Shown here in pieces: positions 6,332 through 13,804 of a DNA stretch of 36,781 nt (positions within the stretch are counted from its first letter, which is position 1; every line of letters starts with the position of its first letter). The translations under genes and the position numbers were made by a program. A model generated the notes under the pieces. The model was not told the origin of the DNA. It saw only the letters and a list, made by a program, of their open reading frames with translations, and did not search any database. The stretch covers positions 1 to 36,781 of IMG/VR virus record IMGVR_UViG_3300048918_000186; one strand, 5' to 3'. The DNA is from a virus.

Positions 6332-7038
6332 CAAAGGTGTTCGCTTTCCTTCTTTACCACCCGGCCAATGATTTGCACCGACTCGTCACATGTCCGCCTG
6401 TAGAACTGTTGCTGATCTGGATTATCCGAGGTAAGCCACCACCGGCCAGCATCCTTCGTCAACCTCTTCACCACGGGCTCGCCGTCGTAGTTGATCGCAT
6501 ATACGGCGCCGTCGATCAGCTTCTGGTCCGCGGTGTTCACGATAATCAGGTCGCCTTCGCGGTAGTTCGGCCACATGCTTTCACCGCGGACCAGCACCGC
6601 AATCAACTTGTCGGCTCTATACCCATGTCGCTCGATCCACTCGGTAGATACAGCCGTGGTCGTACCATCAAAAGGTTCTGGCTCGACTTCGAAGCCGCTG
6701 ACGCCTGCTGTCAGCCGCAAACGTACCTTGGCGATAAGCGTAAATCTCGGATCGTTTGAGGCTGCGGCCTCCACTCGGCCTACGCTACCCGCTCGCAGCC
6801 CTTCCAGCGGGTTGTCGCCGGCCAGATCCCGCTCGCGCAAGTCCGCCAACGAACCCTGGAAGAAGTCGGCCAGCGGCTGCAAGGTCTTGGTGCGCGGATC
6901 GCTGCTCTCACCCGTCAAAATGCGATGGATGGTCGGCTGCGGCACGCCGGTGGCGCGCTGCAGTTCGTAGGGGTTCGTCTTCCTCTGGCTGATAAGCCAT
7001 TCGAGGTTCTTGGCGACGAGGGTTGCCGGGTTGCTCAT
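6331..7038 (-). CDS. cI: CI-like phage repressor with S24 autopeptidase domain
   Basis: A 235-residue repressor. Residues ~12-45 form a helix-turn-helix (ELQRATGVPQPTIHRILTG). The C-terminal half is a LexA/CI-type S24 domain with Ser154 in the GESM motif and Lys191 in VVKRL as the predicted catalytic dyad. An Ala-Gly pair at residues 83-84 (LRAGSV) fits the usual RecA-stimulated self-cleavage site. The prophage should therefore be SOS-inducible. The start MSNPATL at 7038 coincides with the predicted transcription start, so the maintenance mRNA may be leaderless as in lambda. Confidence 0.93.
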   Translation of the reverse strand: MSNPATLVAKNLEWLISQRKTNPYELQRATGVPQPTIHRILTGESSDPRTKTLQPLADFFQGSLADLRERDLAGDNPLEGLRAGSVGRVEAAASNDPRFTLIAKVRLRLTAGVSGFEVEPEPFDGTTTAVSTEWIERHGYRADKLIAVLVRGESMWPNYREGDLIIVNTADQKLIDGAVYAINYDGEPVVKRLTKDAGRWWLTSDNPDQQQFYRRTCDESVQIIGRVVKKESEHL

Positions 7039-7044
7039 CCGGCA

Positions 7045-7073
7045 AATATGCGTTATCGCATACATTCACGCAA
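7045..7073 (-). promoter_or_regulatory. PRM-like promoter for cI
   Basis: On the minus strand, -35 TTGCGT (7073-7068) and -10 CATATT (7050-7045) are 17 bp apart. The predicted +1 is 7038, which is the A of the cI start codon, so the transcript would be leaderless. The operator at 7048-7061 overlaps the -10, the arrangement of lambda OR3. Confidence 0.65.
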
Positions 7074-7115
7074 TCCTTTATGCGTTTTCGCATTGACACT
7101 AATACGAATTCGTAT
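7048..7115. promoter_or_regulatory. OR operators (three CI/Cro-type sites)
   Basis: Three 14-bp palindromes: ATGCGTTATCGCAT (7048-7061), ATGCGTTTTCGCAT (7080-7093) and ATACGAATTCGTAT (7102-7115). With the two OL sites they define AT(A/G)CG-N4-CG(T/C)AT. One site overlaps the cI promoter and the other two bracket the cro promoter, so differential occupancy could set a lysis-lysogeny switch. Confidence 0.87.
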
Positions 7116-7120
7116 AGAAT
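7093..7120 (+). promoter_or_regulatory. PR promoter for cro and rightward genes
   Basis: TTGACA at 7093-7098 with a TAGAAT -10 at 7115-7120 (16-bp spacer). It is overlapped by the operators at 7080-7093 and 7102-7115. It faces cro and the replication genes. Confidence 0.8.
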
Positions 7121-7147
7121 GGTCGAAAACAACTTACCCCTTCGACC

Positions 7148-7381
7148 ATGACCTTTCGTACAGCTCAAGAGGCCTGCCAGATTCTGGTAGCGGCCAAACA
7201 GTCCCAGGCAGCGATCGGCAAGCGCGCCGGCGTCAGCCAGGCGACGATCAGCCGGATCCTCTCCGGGGAGTTCAAGGACCCTGCCGGCTCGACGCTGGTC
7301 AAGCTGAACGAGTTTGCCGACGAGGTCGAGGCGGGAACAGCCGTTCAAGCAAAAAGCAGCACCGAACCTCAGCCGCATTGA
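7148..7381 (+). CDS. cro: Cro-like helix-turn-helix regulator
   Basis: A 77-residue protein with a clear helix-turn-helix (about residues 17-42; SQAAIGKRAGVSQATISRIL). It diverges from cI across the operator region, the standard Cro position, and presumably competes for the same operators to favour lytic growth. No Shine-Dalgarno sequence is obvious in the ~21-nt leader. A terminator hairpin overlaps its stop codon. Confidence 0.85.
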   Translation: MTFRTAQEACQILVAAKQSQAAIGKRAGVSQATISRILSGEFKDPAGSTLVKLNEFADEVEAGTAVQAKSSTEPQPH

Positions 7382-7397
7382 TCCCGCGGCTTTTTTT
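7371..7397 (+). terminator. Terminator at end of cro (tR1-like)
   Basis: Stem AGCCGC/GCGGCT (7371-7376 with 7386-7391) and a T7 tract ending at 7397. The cro stop lies in the loop. Rightward genes beyond it need read-through or antitermination, as at lambda tR1. Confidence 0.75.
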
Positions 7398-7468
7398 GTC
7401 GTCGAAAAGTTGCACTAGGGAACTTTCCCTGTATCACCTGATCCTGAACTACCGCCTAGGAGAAAACC

Positions 7469-7738
7469 ATGAGCACCACCAAGCCGAACCTGAAGCGCGA
7501 GAAAACGTTGAAGGTCCCCTTGAACGATGTCGAGCAGGACCAGCTACGCAAGTTCTGCGGGACCCGCGTGGCGCCGTTCGTGCGGGACCTCGTCTTCGCG
7601 CACATCCGCCAGGTGACGAATCGTACCGCCGAGAAACGTGGCAGCGAATGGCCACGGCATGGCCATCAGCATGGCCACGCGCAGCGCTTCCCCGGCCGGG
7701 CGGCTATCGCAGGCGGTTTCAGGCGTCTGCATCTTTAA
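7469..7738 (+). CDS. Small basic protein after cro, 89 aa
   Basis: An 89-residue basic protein in the position where lambdoid phages carry cII. The first ~50 residues (KTLKVPLNDVEQDQLRKFC, then VAPFVRDLVFAHI) could form a strand followed by two helices, like a ribbon-helix-helix DNA-binding fold. The tail is His/Arg-rich and low complexity. RBS AGGAGA lies 7 nt upstream. A regulatory role is plausible but unproven. Confidence 0.65.
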   Translation: MSTTKPNLKREKTLKVPLNDVEQDQLRKFCGTRVAPFVRDLVFAHIRQVTNRTAEKRGSEWPRHGHQHGHAQRFPGRAAIAGGFRRLHL

Positions 7739-7795
7739 CGGAGATTTCAAGCCGCGCGCCCTGGTGGGCGGGCATCGACCAACGGAAGGACCGCG

Positions 7796-7984
7796 ATGAC
7801 GGACAAGGAGTACAGCACACAGACACCGGACGAGCGGGTCGTGCAGCGCGCCAGGGTGTGGCGGGATCGCGATAAAGCTGCGAACGCCAGGCCCTGCAAC
7901 GACACAAAGCGCGCCGAGTACTTCGCCCGGCGGCAGCTTCGCGAAGCGGTCGACCAGCTCGAGCAAAAACGCGCTGCCGAATAG
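7796..7984 (+). CDS. Small charged helical protein, 62 aa
   Basis: A 62-residue, highly charged, probably all-helical protein (ending LREAVDQLEQKRAAE). The ribosome-binding site GGAAGGACC precedes the ATG. No family is recognised. It lies between two hairpins in the rightward early region. Confidence 0.6.
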   Translation: MTDKEYSTQTPDERVVQRARVWRDRDKAANARPCNDTKRAEYFARRQLREAVDQLEQKRAAE

Positions 7985-7991
7985 CAGCAAG

Positions 7992-8016
7992 AAAAAAGCC
8001 CGCGTGCGAGGCGGGC
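7992..8016. terminator. GC-rich hairpin with A/T tract
   Basis: Stem GCCCGC/GCGGGC (7998-8003 with 8011-8016). An A6 tract on its left would act as a T tract for minus-strand transcripts; on the plus strand only CTTA follows. It resembles the hairpin at 5413-5436 and may block antisense transcription into the switch region. Confidence 0.5.
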
Positions 8017-8017
8017 C

Positions 8018-8026
8018 TTATCCACA
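8018..8026 (+). other. DnaA box (exact TTATCCACA)
   Basis: An exact match to the consensus DnaA box in a short intergenic gap of the replication-side operon, immediately after the hairpin at 7992-8016. A single box may be chance; it is noted because the replication genes lie downstream. Confidence 0.4.
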
Positions 8027-8047
8027 ACAAATTCGAGAGCAAAAAGC

Positions 8048-8242
8048 ATGAGCATTGTACATCAGGGTAATACCCCCGCGGCCAGCCCCGTTGCGACGGC
8101 GCAGCGCAACGAATGCGGTACCGCAAACCATCCCTCCTCCGTCGACATCGAGCGCATGTTGCGCGCCGATCGCGCGCGCGCGGCCCATTTCGGCAGCGTC
8201 GCCTCGGGCCTGGCAGCGGCCTGGCGGGAGACCGCACGATGA
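8048..8242 (+). CDS. Hypothetical protein, 64 aa
   Basis: A 64-residue protein beginning MSIVHQGNTPAAS. It overlaps the next gene by 4 bp (ATGA), which supports it as coding. The sequence is Ala/Arg-rich with a probable helix around IERMLRADRARAAHF. No recognised domain. Confidence 0.6.
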   Translation: MSIVHQGNTPAASPVATAQRNECGTANHPSSVDIERMLRADRARAAHFGSVASGLAAAWRETAR

Positions 8243-8436
8243 GCGCCTACGACTGGAAGCCCGTGGACGAGCGCCTGCCCGATGACGGCACGCTCGTGAT
8301 CATCGCCCTGAACGATGACGACGTGTGGACCGGCTACCGCGATGGCGACATCTGGCGGTACGTCGACGGCATGCCCATCACGGCCGAGCGCGTGACGGAC
8401 TGGACGCACATGCCGGCGCACCCGCGCGCGGCGTGA
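8239..8436 (+). CDS. DUF551-like protein, 65 aa
   Basis: A 65-residue protein with the DUF551 layout: an N-terminal W-K-P-V-D-E-R-L-P-D segment, a middle with VIIALNDDDVWTGYRDGD, and a C-terminal VTDWTHMPAHP. DUF551 proteins are common in phages and have no established activity. The start overlaps the preceding gene by ATGA. Confidence 0.82.
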   Translation: MSAYDWKPVDERLPDDGTLVIIALNDDDVWTGYRDGDIWRYVDGMPITAERVTDWTHMPAHPRAA

Positions 8437-8472
8437 CCACTTTGCGCGCGAGCGCACCACCGAAAGGAAGCA

Positions 8473-9291
8473 ATGAGCAGACTGACAGACCATGACCGCC
8501 GCTTCGGCCCGGTCACCTACGGGCGAAGCGATTGGGCCGCATGCCGCGCTGTGTGGAGCAGCGGCGACGATGAGGAAACGCGGAACTCACTGACCGTCAA
8601 CGCGTTCGGCTGGGTTGCGCGCATCTGGCTGCCCACGATTATCCCCGCCTTCAAGGAAAAGCACACGGCCGCGTATTGGCCGGCAGAGACCATCGCGAGA
8701 ATGGGGCGTGACTGGTACCACGAGATCCACCCGCGCGAATACGGCTTCTGTGTCAGCGACGGGCATCTGTCGGTGTACTACGGCCGGCAGACCAACGACA
8801 GCAGATCGACCCAGCGGAGGGGCTGGTTCCTGCCCTGGCGGCAATGGAGGCACGTCCGCTATTCCCTGTATGACCGCGCCGGCGAGCTGTTCTGGGAGCG
8901 GCGCCAGAAAAGCGATATTCGCGGCATGCAGGCGTTCACCGACCAGTACGAAGCCAAAAAGGCCTGTCCGTCCGCTTCGTTCCTGATCCGAGACTACGAT
9001 GGCCAGGTAATCAGTGCGCGCACCGTGATTGACGAGCGTGAGTGGCGATTCGGTGAGGGCTCGTTCCGCTGGCTGAGCCTGTTTCGCGCCCCGAAGATCC
9101 GCCGCAGCCTGGAAATCGAGTTCAGCTCCGAAGTCGGCCGCGAAAAAGGGTCGTGGAAAGGCGGCCTGGTCGGAACCAGCATCGACATGCTGCCGGGCGA
9201 ACTGCACGAGGCTGCAATGCGGCGCTACTGCGCGCTGGAGCATCGCGACAAGTCCGGCAAGTACCGCATCGAGTTTCTGAAAGCGATTTGA
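8473..9291 (+). CDS. Conserved phage protein of unknown function, 272 aa
   Basis: A 272-residue protein with many aromatic and charged residues: RFGPVTYGRSDWAACRAVWSS at the start, a REYGF segment, LPWRQWRHVRYSLYD, and REWRFGEGSFRWLSLF. I recognise the overall pattern from phages and prophages of Gram-negative bacteria, but no activity is established. RBS AAAGGAAG lies upstream. It sits in the early rightward operon upstream of the replication genes. Confidence 0.82.
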   Translation: MSRLTDHDRRFGPVTYGRSDWAACRAVWSSGDDEETRNSLTVNAFGWVARIWLPTIIPAFKEKHTAAYWPAETIARMGRDWYHEIHPREYGFCVSDGHLSVYYGRQTNDSRSTQRRGWFLPWRQWRHVRYSLYDRAGELFWERRQKSDIRGMQAFTDQYEAKKACPSASFLIRDYDGQVISARTVIDEREWRFGEGSFRWLSLFRAPKIRRSLEIEFSSEVGREKGSWKGGLVGTSIDMLPGELHEAAMRRYCALEHRDKSGKYRIEFLKAI

Positions 9292-9351
9292 CCACTACCC
9301 CGCCCGGCCAGCCCGGGCGACGACAACAACAACGACAAGGAGAAGCCGAGC

Positions 9352-9474
9352 ATGATCACTCGCTCGCAACCGAGCTGCGTCAGCTGCGGCCAGCTGCAAG
9401 GGCGTCCACATGCCCAACGCTGCCCGCTCGCGCGCTTCACCTACCGCGCCATCACCGGAGGCGCGTCATGCTGA
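9352..9474 (+). CDS. Very small cysteine-motif protein, 40 aa
   Basis: A 40-codon ORF with a good AAGGAG ribosome-binding site. It carries CVSC near residues 9-12, a later single Cys and a terminal Cys. It overlaps the next gene's start by 7 bp (ATGCTGA), typical of coupled genes here. Possibly a minimal zinc-binding peptide; function unknown. Confidence 0.5.
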   Translation: MITRSQPSCVSCGQLQGRPHAQRCPLARFTYRAITGGASC

Positions 9475-9683
9475 CCCATAAGGTGCTCGGGCCCGACGCC
9501 CAGGGCAAATACTCTGTCGGATACCCGACACCAGGTACAACCGGCTACACCGTCGTTTGCGACGGCTGCAGCGCCGATGCGGCCGAGGAAGAGGCTGCTC
9601 GCCGCAACCGCCAGCAGCAGGCCACCGCTCGCGCCATCGAGGCCGAGCGCAAGGCGTGCGGGCTGAGGAAGGAGCGCGGGTGA
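9468..9683 (+). CDS. Hypothetical protein, 71 aa
   Basis: A 71-residue protein starting MLTHKVLGPDAQG, with a beta-rich first half, a CDGC pair and a long charged C-terminal helix. Its stop overlaps the GTG start of the replication protein (GTGA). The ribosome-binding site GGAGG lies about 9 nt upstream. No family is recognised. Confidence 0.65.
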   Translation: MLTHKVLGPDAQGKYSVGYPTPGTTGYTVVCDGCSADAAEEEAARRNRQQQATARAIEAERKACGLRKERG

Positions 9684-10549
9684 AGCGTCCATCTTTTCAG
9701 TTCTACCCCGCCGACTGGAAGAACAATTCGAAGCTGCGCCGCTGCTCGGAAGCCGCGCGCGGCGCCTGGGTCGACATCCTCTGCCTGCTCAACGACTGCG
9801 ACGAATACGGCGTGTGCCGCTGGCCATTGACCGAGCTCGCCCGCGCGGCCGGCGTGCCGCTCAAGCTGGCCAAGGAACTGGCTGCCAAGGACGTGCTGAA
9901 GGGCGCAGACAAGGGCGCGCGGGACTACTCGTTCGCGCCACGCCACGCGGGCAAGGAAGGCCAGCCTGTGGTGCTGGTCGTTGTTGGTGACGGCCCATGC
10001 TGGTATTGCAGCCGCTTCGTTCGCGATGAGTATGTCCGCCAGCGACGTGGCCAAAGTTCGCGCTTCACGAGCGAAAACCAGCCGCCTTTGGTCGGCGAAA
10101 ATGAGCCACCTAACACTGCACCAAAGACCCCCATTGGTGAACGGCAGGGTGACGGCCTTACATCTACATCTACATCTACAAGTAAACCTACTACCCCTGA
10201 CGGGGTAGTCGTCGCCAGCCAGGCTGGCAACCTGAGCTCGCAGCGGCCAGACAGGGCGCCAAGGCCAGACTGCCCGCACCAGGACATCATCGCCCTGTAC
10301 CACGAGATCCTGCCCGAATGCCCTCAGGTGCGGGACTGGACGCCAGCGCGGGCCCAGCAGCTGCGCGCACGCTGGAACGAAGACCCGCGACGCCAGACCC
10401 TCGACTACTGGCGCCAGTTCTTCGTGTACGTGAAGCGCTGCGGCTTCCTGGTCGGACGCGGCGCCGGCGACAGGCCCTTCCTGGCCGACCTGGAGTGGCT
10501 GACCAAGTCCAAAAATTTCACCAAGATCCGCGAGGGAAAGTATGAATAA
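9680..10549 (+). CDS. Replication initiator / helicase-loader-like protein (O/DnaT type)
   Basis: A 289-residue protein with a GTG start (VKRPSFQFYPADW) overlapping the preceding stop. Residues ~5-75 (FYPADWKNNSKLRRCSEAARG and following) match the winged-helix domain seen in phage replication proteins of the DUF1376/YdaU sort. A low-complexity Thr/Ser/Pro linker follows (~150-190). The last ~90 residues resemble the DnaT/phage replication C-terminal domain. Placed directly upstream of dnaB, it probably recognises the origin and helps load the helicase, though the exact split of roles is unknown. Confidence 0.78.
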   Translation: MKRPSFQFYPADWKNNSKLRRCSEAARGAWVDILCLLNDCDEYGVCRWPLTELARAAGVPLKLAKELAAKDVLKGADKGARDYSFAPRHAGKEGQPVVLVVVGDGPCWYCSRFVRDEYVRQRRGQSSRFTSENQPPLVGENEPPNTAPKTPIGERQGDGLTSTSTSTSKPTTPDGVVVASQAGNLSSQRPDRAPRPDCPHQDIIALYHEILPECPQVRDWTPARAQQLRARWNEDPRRQTLDYWRQFFVYVKRCGFLVGRGAGDRPFLADLEWLTKSKNFTKIREGKYE

Positions 10550-11900
10550 CGCAACCAAAATGCCGCCGCACAGCCTGGAAGCCGAGCAAAGCGTGCTGGG
10601 CGCCCTGCTGCGCGACAACGACGCCGTCGACCGGCTGGGCGACCTGCGCGCCGAGCACTTCTACCTGTCCGACCACGCGGCGATCTTCCGCGAATGTATG
10701 CGCCAGATCATCGCTGGCAAGTCGTGCGACGTGATCTCGATGATGGTCGCGCTGGACGGCAAGATTGCCGAGGCCGGCTCCTACCTGAACTCGATCACGC
10801 AGGCCACGCCGTCCGCCGCCAACGTCGGCCGGTATGCCTCGATCGTGCGGGACAAGGCCGTGAAGCGCGCGCTGATCAACTTCGGCCGTGAGGTGGCCGA
10901 CGCCGCGGCCAATTCGCCGGAGGAGTCGGCGGCGATGCTCGACCAGGCATCCTCGCAGCTCGAGCAGCTGGCAGAGGCGCGCATGCGCGCTGAGCCAGTG
11001 CTCGCGCGCGCCGATCTGCCCAAGCACATCGCCGAGCTGGAGCAGCGTGCGGAAGGCGGGGTCAAGGCGATCTCGACCGGCTATCCGGACGTCGACAAGA
11101 AGCTGAACGGCGGCCTGCGCCGCGGCGAACTGGTGGTGCTGGCCGCGCGGCCGAAGATGGGCAAGACCGGCTTCGCCCTCAACGTTGCCTGCAACGTGGC
11201 GGCAGACCATTCGGTGCTGGTCCTGTCGATGGAAATGCCGCGCATGCAGCTGCACGACCGGAACATCGCCAGCCTCGGGCGGATCCCGCTGCCGCACCTG
11301 CTGCAGCCGTCGATGATGACCGATGAGGACTGGGGCAACCTCACGCACGCCATCGCGAAGATCGAGGGGATGAACCTGTTCCTCGACGACCAAGGCGGCC
11401 TGCGCTTGCTCGACGTTCGCATGAAGGCCAAGGGCACGAAGCGCCGCCACGGCCTGGACTTGCTGGTCATCGATTACCTGCAGCTGATGGAGGGCGACGG
11501 CGACAACCGCAACGCGCAAATCGAGGGCATCACGCGCGGCCTGAAGGCGCTGGCCAAGGAGCTGGACATCGGGATCATCCTTCTGTCCCAGCTGAACCGC
11601 AAGCTGGAGGAGCGGCCGAACAAGCGCCCGATGCCGGCCGACCTGCGCGATTCTGGCGCGATCGAGCAGGATGCCGACGCCGTGATCTTCCTGTACCGCG
11701 ACGAGGTGTACAACCCGGATAGCCAGGACATTGGGCTGTGCGAAGTGGATGTAGCACTGTGCCGCCAGGGCGCACCCGGCCGCGTGGCCCTGGCCTATAT
11801 CGGTGAGCAGACGCGCTTTGAATCCCTGGCCCACGGCTGGATGCCGAAGAAGCCCGAAGCACCTGCGCGCCGGCCGCGTGGACTGGCTGCGCACCTATGA
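10542..11900 (+). CDS. dnaB: Replicative DNA helicase DnaB
   Basis: A 452-residue DnaB-family helicase of normal length. The N-terminal domain begins PPHSLEAEQSVLGALL. The RecA-like core has Walker A ARPKMGKTG (202-210), Walker B LLVIDYLQL (307-315), and the LSQLNR and DLRDSGAIEQDAD motifs. It unwinds DNA at the phage fork as a hexamer using ATP. It overlaps the upstream loader-like gene by 8 bp and the downstream recombinase by 4 bp. Carrying its own helicase means the phage need not recruit the host enzyme. Confidence 0.95.
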   Translation: MNNATKMPPHSLEAEQSVLGALLRDNDAVDRLGDLRAEHFYLSDHAAIFRECMRQIIAGKSCDVISMMVALDGKIAEAGSYLNSITQATPSAANVGRYASIVRDKAVKRALINFGREVADAAANSPEESAAMLDQASSQLEQLAEARMRAEPVLARADLPKHIAELEQRAEGGVKAISTGYPDVDKKLNGGLRRGELVVLAARPKMGKTGFALNVACNVAADHSVLVLSMEMPRMQLHDRNIASLGRIPLPHLLQPSMMTDEDWGNLTHAIAKIEGMNLFLDDQGGLRLLDVRMKAKGTKRRHGLDLLVIDYLQLMEGDGDNRNAQIEGITRGLKALAKELDIGIILLSQLNRKLEERPNKRPMPADLRDSGAIEQDADAVIFLYRDEVYNPDSQDIGLCEVDVALCRQGAPGRVALAYIGEQTRFESLAHGWMPKKPEAPARRPRGLAAHL

Positions 11901-12946
11901 GCGTGCGCCTGTTCCGAGTCGGCGCTGGGCGCGCCTGGCACTACCGCTTCCAGGTCGCGGGCGTCCGGATCCAGCGCAGCACGCGCGAGACCGTCAAGGG
12001 CCGCGCCGAGAAGGTGGCCGAAAAGGCCTACCAGGATGCGGTCGTGCGCGCCAATGGCGGCCAGCCGGTACCGACTTTGCGCGAGACTGCGGCCGCATGG
12101 CTGGAGGTGCACCGCCCGATCGTGAGCCGCGCCCACGTGCGCAGCGTCGAGACCTTCATGAAGCTGCACATGTACTGGCTGGCCGATAAGCCGATCGGCG
12201 CGATCACAACCGAGGACGTCGAGATGGCGCGCAATGAACACCTGCGTTCGCACAAGCCGAGCAGCGCGAACCATTGGCTACGGATCCTGAAGCTGTTGGG
12301 CATGTGGGCAGTCAAGCGCGCCGAGATCCCCGCGTTGCCGTGGAAAGTTCGAATGTTGAAGGTGCAGAGGCGGCCGCGCGCCATGCTGCCGATCGATGTT
12401 GCGAACATCTGGTTCATGGCGATCGACAAGTCGGCGCGGTCGACGGCGGTAGGAACAGCGGTCCGTTTGATGTTTGGCGTCGGCCTGCGCGAATCCGAGT
12501 CATCGAGTGCGCGCTGGGAGTGGATCGATTGGGAGCGCGCTACCTACACACCAGGCATTACCAAGGGCCGGGAGGCCAAGCCGGTGCCGATGGCGGATTG
12601 GCTGATCGAGTATCTGGCGCCGCGGCGGCGTGAGTCGGGACTGATCGCTTCGCGCAGCGACGGCAGCCACCTACCGGCTGGCTTTTCCCGCAACGCGATG
12701 AAGCGAGCAAATGCAGCGTGCGAGCTTGTGGGAATCACACCGCATCGCCTGCGCGGCACCTTCGCCACGATGCTCTCCGAGGCCGGCGTGCCGCTTCAAA
12801 CCATCCAGGAAGTGATGCGCCACAAGCATCCGATGACGACGATCGGGTACCTGGAGCCGAACCTTCAGACTGCCGCCAAGGCTGTGAACGCCATTGGACA
12901 AAGACTTGGAAACGTCCGGCGAGAAAGTGGCGATGCGGCAACGTAG
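11897..12946 (+). CDS. Second tyrosine recombinase
   Basis: A 349-residue tyrosine recombinase with a complete catalytic set: Arg198 (GVGLRES), a Lys in the 223-228 strand, HRLR (His283, Arg286), a His at 309-311 (RHKHP) and Tyr318 (IGYLE). The N-terminal part carries a phage-integrase SAM-like core-binding domain. It is fused translationally to dnaB by an ATGA overlap, far from attP. It is therefore unlikely to be the main integrase; resolving multimers or acting during replication is a reasonable inference. It has no close similarity by eye to the integrase at 35230-36393. Confidence 0.9.
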   Translation: MSVRLFRVGAGRAWHYRFQVAGVRIQRSTRETVKGRAEKVAEKAYQDAVVRANGGQPVPTLRETAAAWLEVHRPIVSRAHVRSVETFMKLHMYWLADKPIGAITTEDVEMARNEHLRSHKPSSANHWLRILKLLGMWAVKRAEIPALPWKVRMLKVQRRPRAMLPIDVANIWFMAIDKSARSTAVGTAVRLMFGVGLRESESSSARWEWIDWERATYTPGITKGREAKPVPMADWLIEYLAPRRRESGLIASRSDGSHLPAGFSRNAMKRANAACELVGITPHRLRGTFATMLSEAGVPLQTIQEVMRHKHPMTTIGYLEPNLQTAAKAVNAIGQRLGNVRRESGDAAT

Positions 12947-13064
12947 TTTCATAGGAGAACGAAAATTATCAACAGTCATCCGGTACTTTCCAGCCGATTT
13001 CAAGGAAATGAGTTGGCCGAAGGCACGATCCGGCGATATCGACGAGTGCAATTTTGCCGGATAA
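12933..13064 (+). CDS. Small ORF after recombinase, 43 aa
   Basis: A 43-codon ORF starting inside the last codons of the recombinase gene in another frame, with GAGAAA upstream as a weak ribosome-binding site. The core (VIRYFPADFKEMSWPK, then GDIDECNFAG) reads like protein rather than random sequence. It fills much of an otherwise empty stretch. A TTATCAACA near-match to a DnaA box lies inside it (12966-12974). Confidence 0.4.
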   Translation: MRQRSFIGERKLSTVIRYFPADFKEMSWPKARSGDIDECNFAG

Positions 13065-13099
13065 CGCCGAGCGATAAAGCCGAATAAAGCCGAGGCGAA

Positions 13100-13243
13100 A
13101 TGCCGACAAAATTTGCGCGCCGCCCGAGCGAAACAGGCAAAGGCGCGCCTGGGGGAGCAACCAGCGTTTTGCCGAAGGATTTTGTACCGAACAACGACAA
13201 GAGGACGAGCATGACGAACGCACCGGGCGAGGGACCAACGTGA
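13100..13243 (+). CDS. Small basic protein upstream of Q-like gene, 47 aa
   Basis: A 47-residue ORF (starting MPTKFARRPSETG) with GAGG upstream. Its TGA overlaps the GTG start of the next gene (GTGA), the coupling pattern used throughout this genome; that is the main support for both starts. It is Lys/Arg/Pro-rich and probably disordered. No function is recognised. Confidence 0.5.
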   Translation: MPTKFARRPSETGKGAPGGATSVLPKDFVPNNDKRTSMTNAPGEGPT

Positions 13244-13680
13244 AAGAGAAGCCGAGCATGAAGGAGATGAGCATCGAGCGCCGGCTACAGAACTGGGCGC
13301 ATTGCCAGCGCGGCAAGGGCGGCGGGTCAATGAGCACGCGAGAAACGCGTCGCGTCTCGCCGTATGGTGGTCAAGGCTACCAGTGCATGACCAACGTCGT
13401 GTGCACCCTGATGAGGGAAGCGGCGAACGGGCCGAAGGGTGGCGCGGCCACGCAGGCGAAGCTGGACTTCGAGGACGCCGCGACGATCAACGCTGCTTGG
13501 CTGCAGGTGGACACCAGGTGCAAGCTGCTGCTGCGCGACTTCTACGTGTTGGAGCGGGCAGTGAACGTCATCTGCCGCGAGATGAGCATCAAGCACTGGC
13601 CGGCGTCGCATTGGCAGCGCGAGCTGCGCGCTGCACAGGCCGCGATAGAATCGATCATCGGCGCGGACAGCGAAAAGTAA
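13240..13680 (+). CDS. Candidate late regulator (antitermination Q-like), 146 aa
   Basis: A 146-residue protein with a GTG start coupled to the previous ORF; ATGs at 13258 and 13267 are alternatives. The N-terminus (MSIERRLQNWAHCQRGKGGGSM) resembles the start of small phage antitermination-type proteins, and the C-terminal half is helical (WHWQRELRAA-like, ending AAIESIIG). Its position at the end of the early operon, ahead of a strong promoter followed by terminators, fits a Q-type activator of late transcription. Similarity is weak, so the assignment is partly contextual. Confidence 0.6.
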   Translation: MKEKPSMKEMSIERRLQNWAHCQRGKGGGSMSTRETRRVSPYGGQGYQCMTNVVCTLMREAANGPKGGAATQAKLDFEDAATINAAWLQVDTRCKLLLRDFYVLERAVNVICREMSIKHWPASHWQRELRAAQAAIESIIGADSEK

Positions 13681-13804
13681 TGGTGATGGTTGGGGGTCGT
13701 TGGAGGCGTGCTGCCCGACTGCTGGGTCCTAACGCCAACCACGTGTGTGTTAGCATTGAATCAACGCGCGAGCCGTCGCGGAAGTAGCCAAAACTGGAGA
13801 AAAT

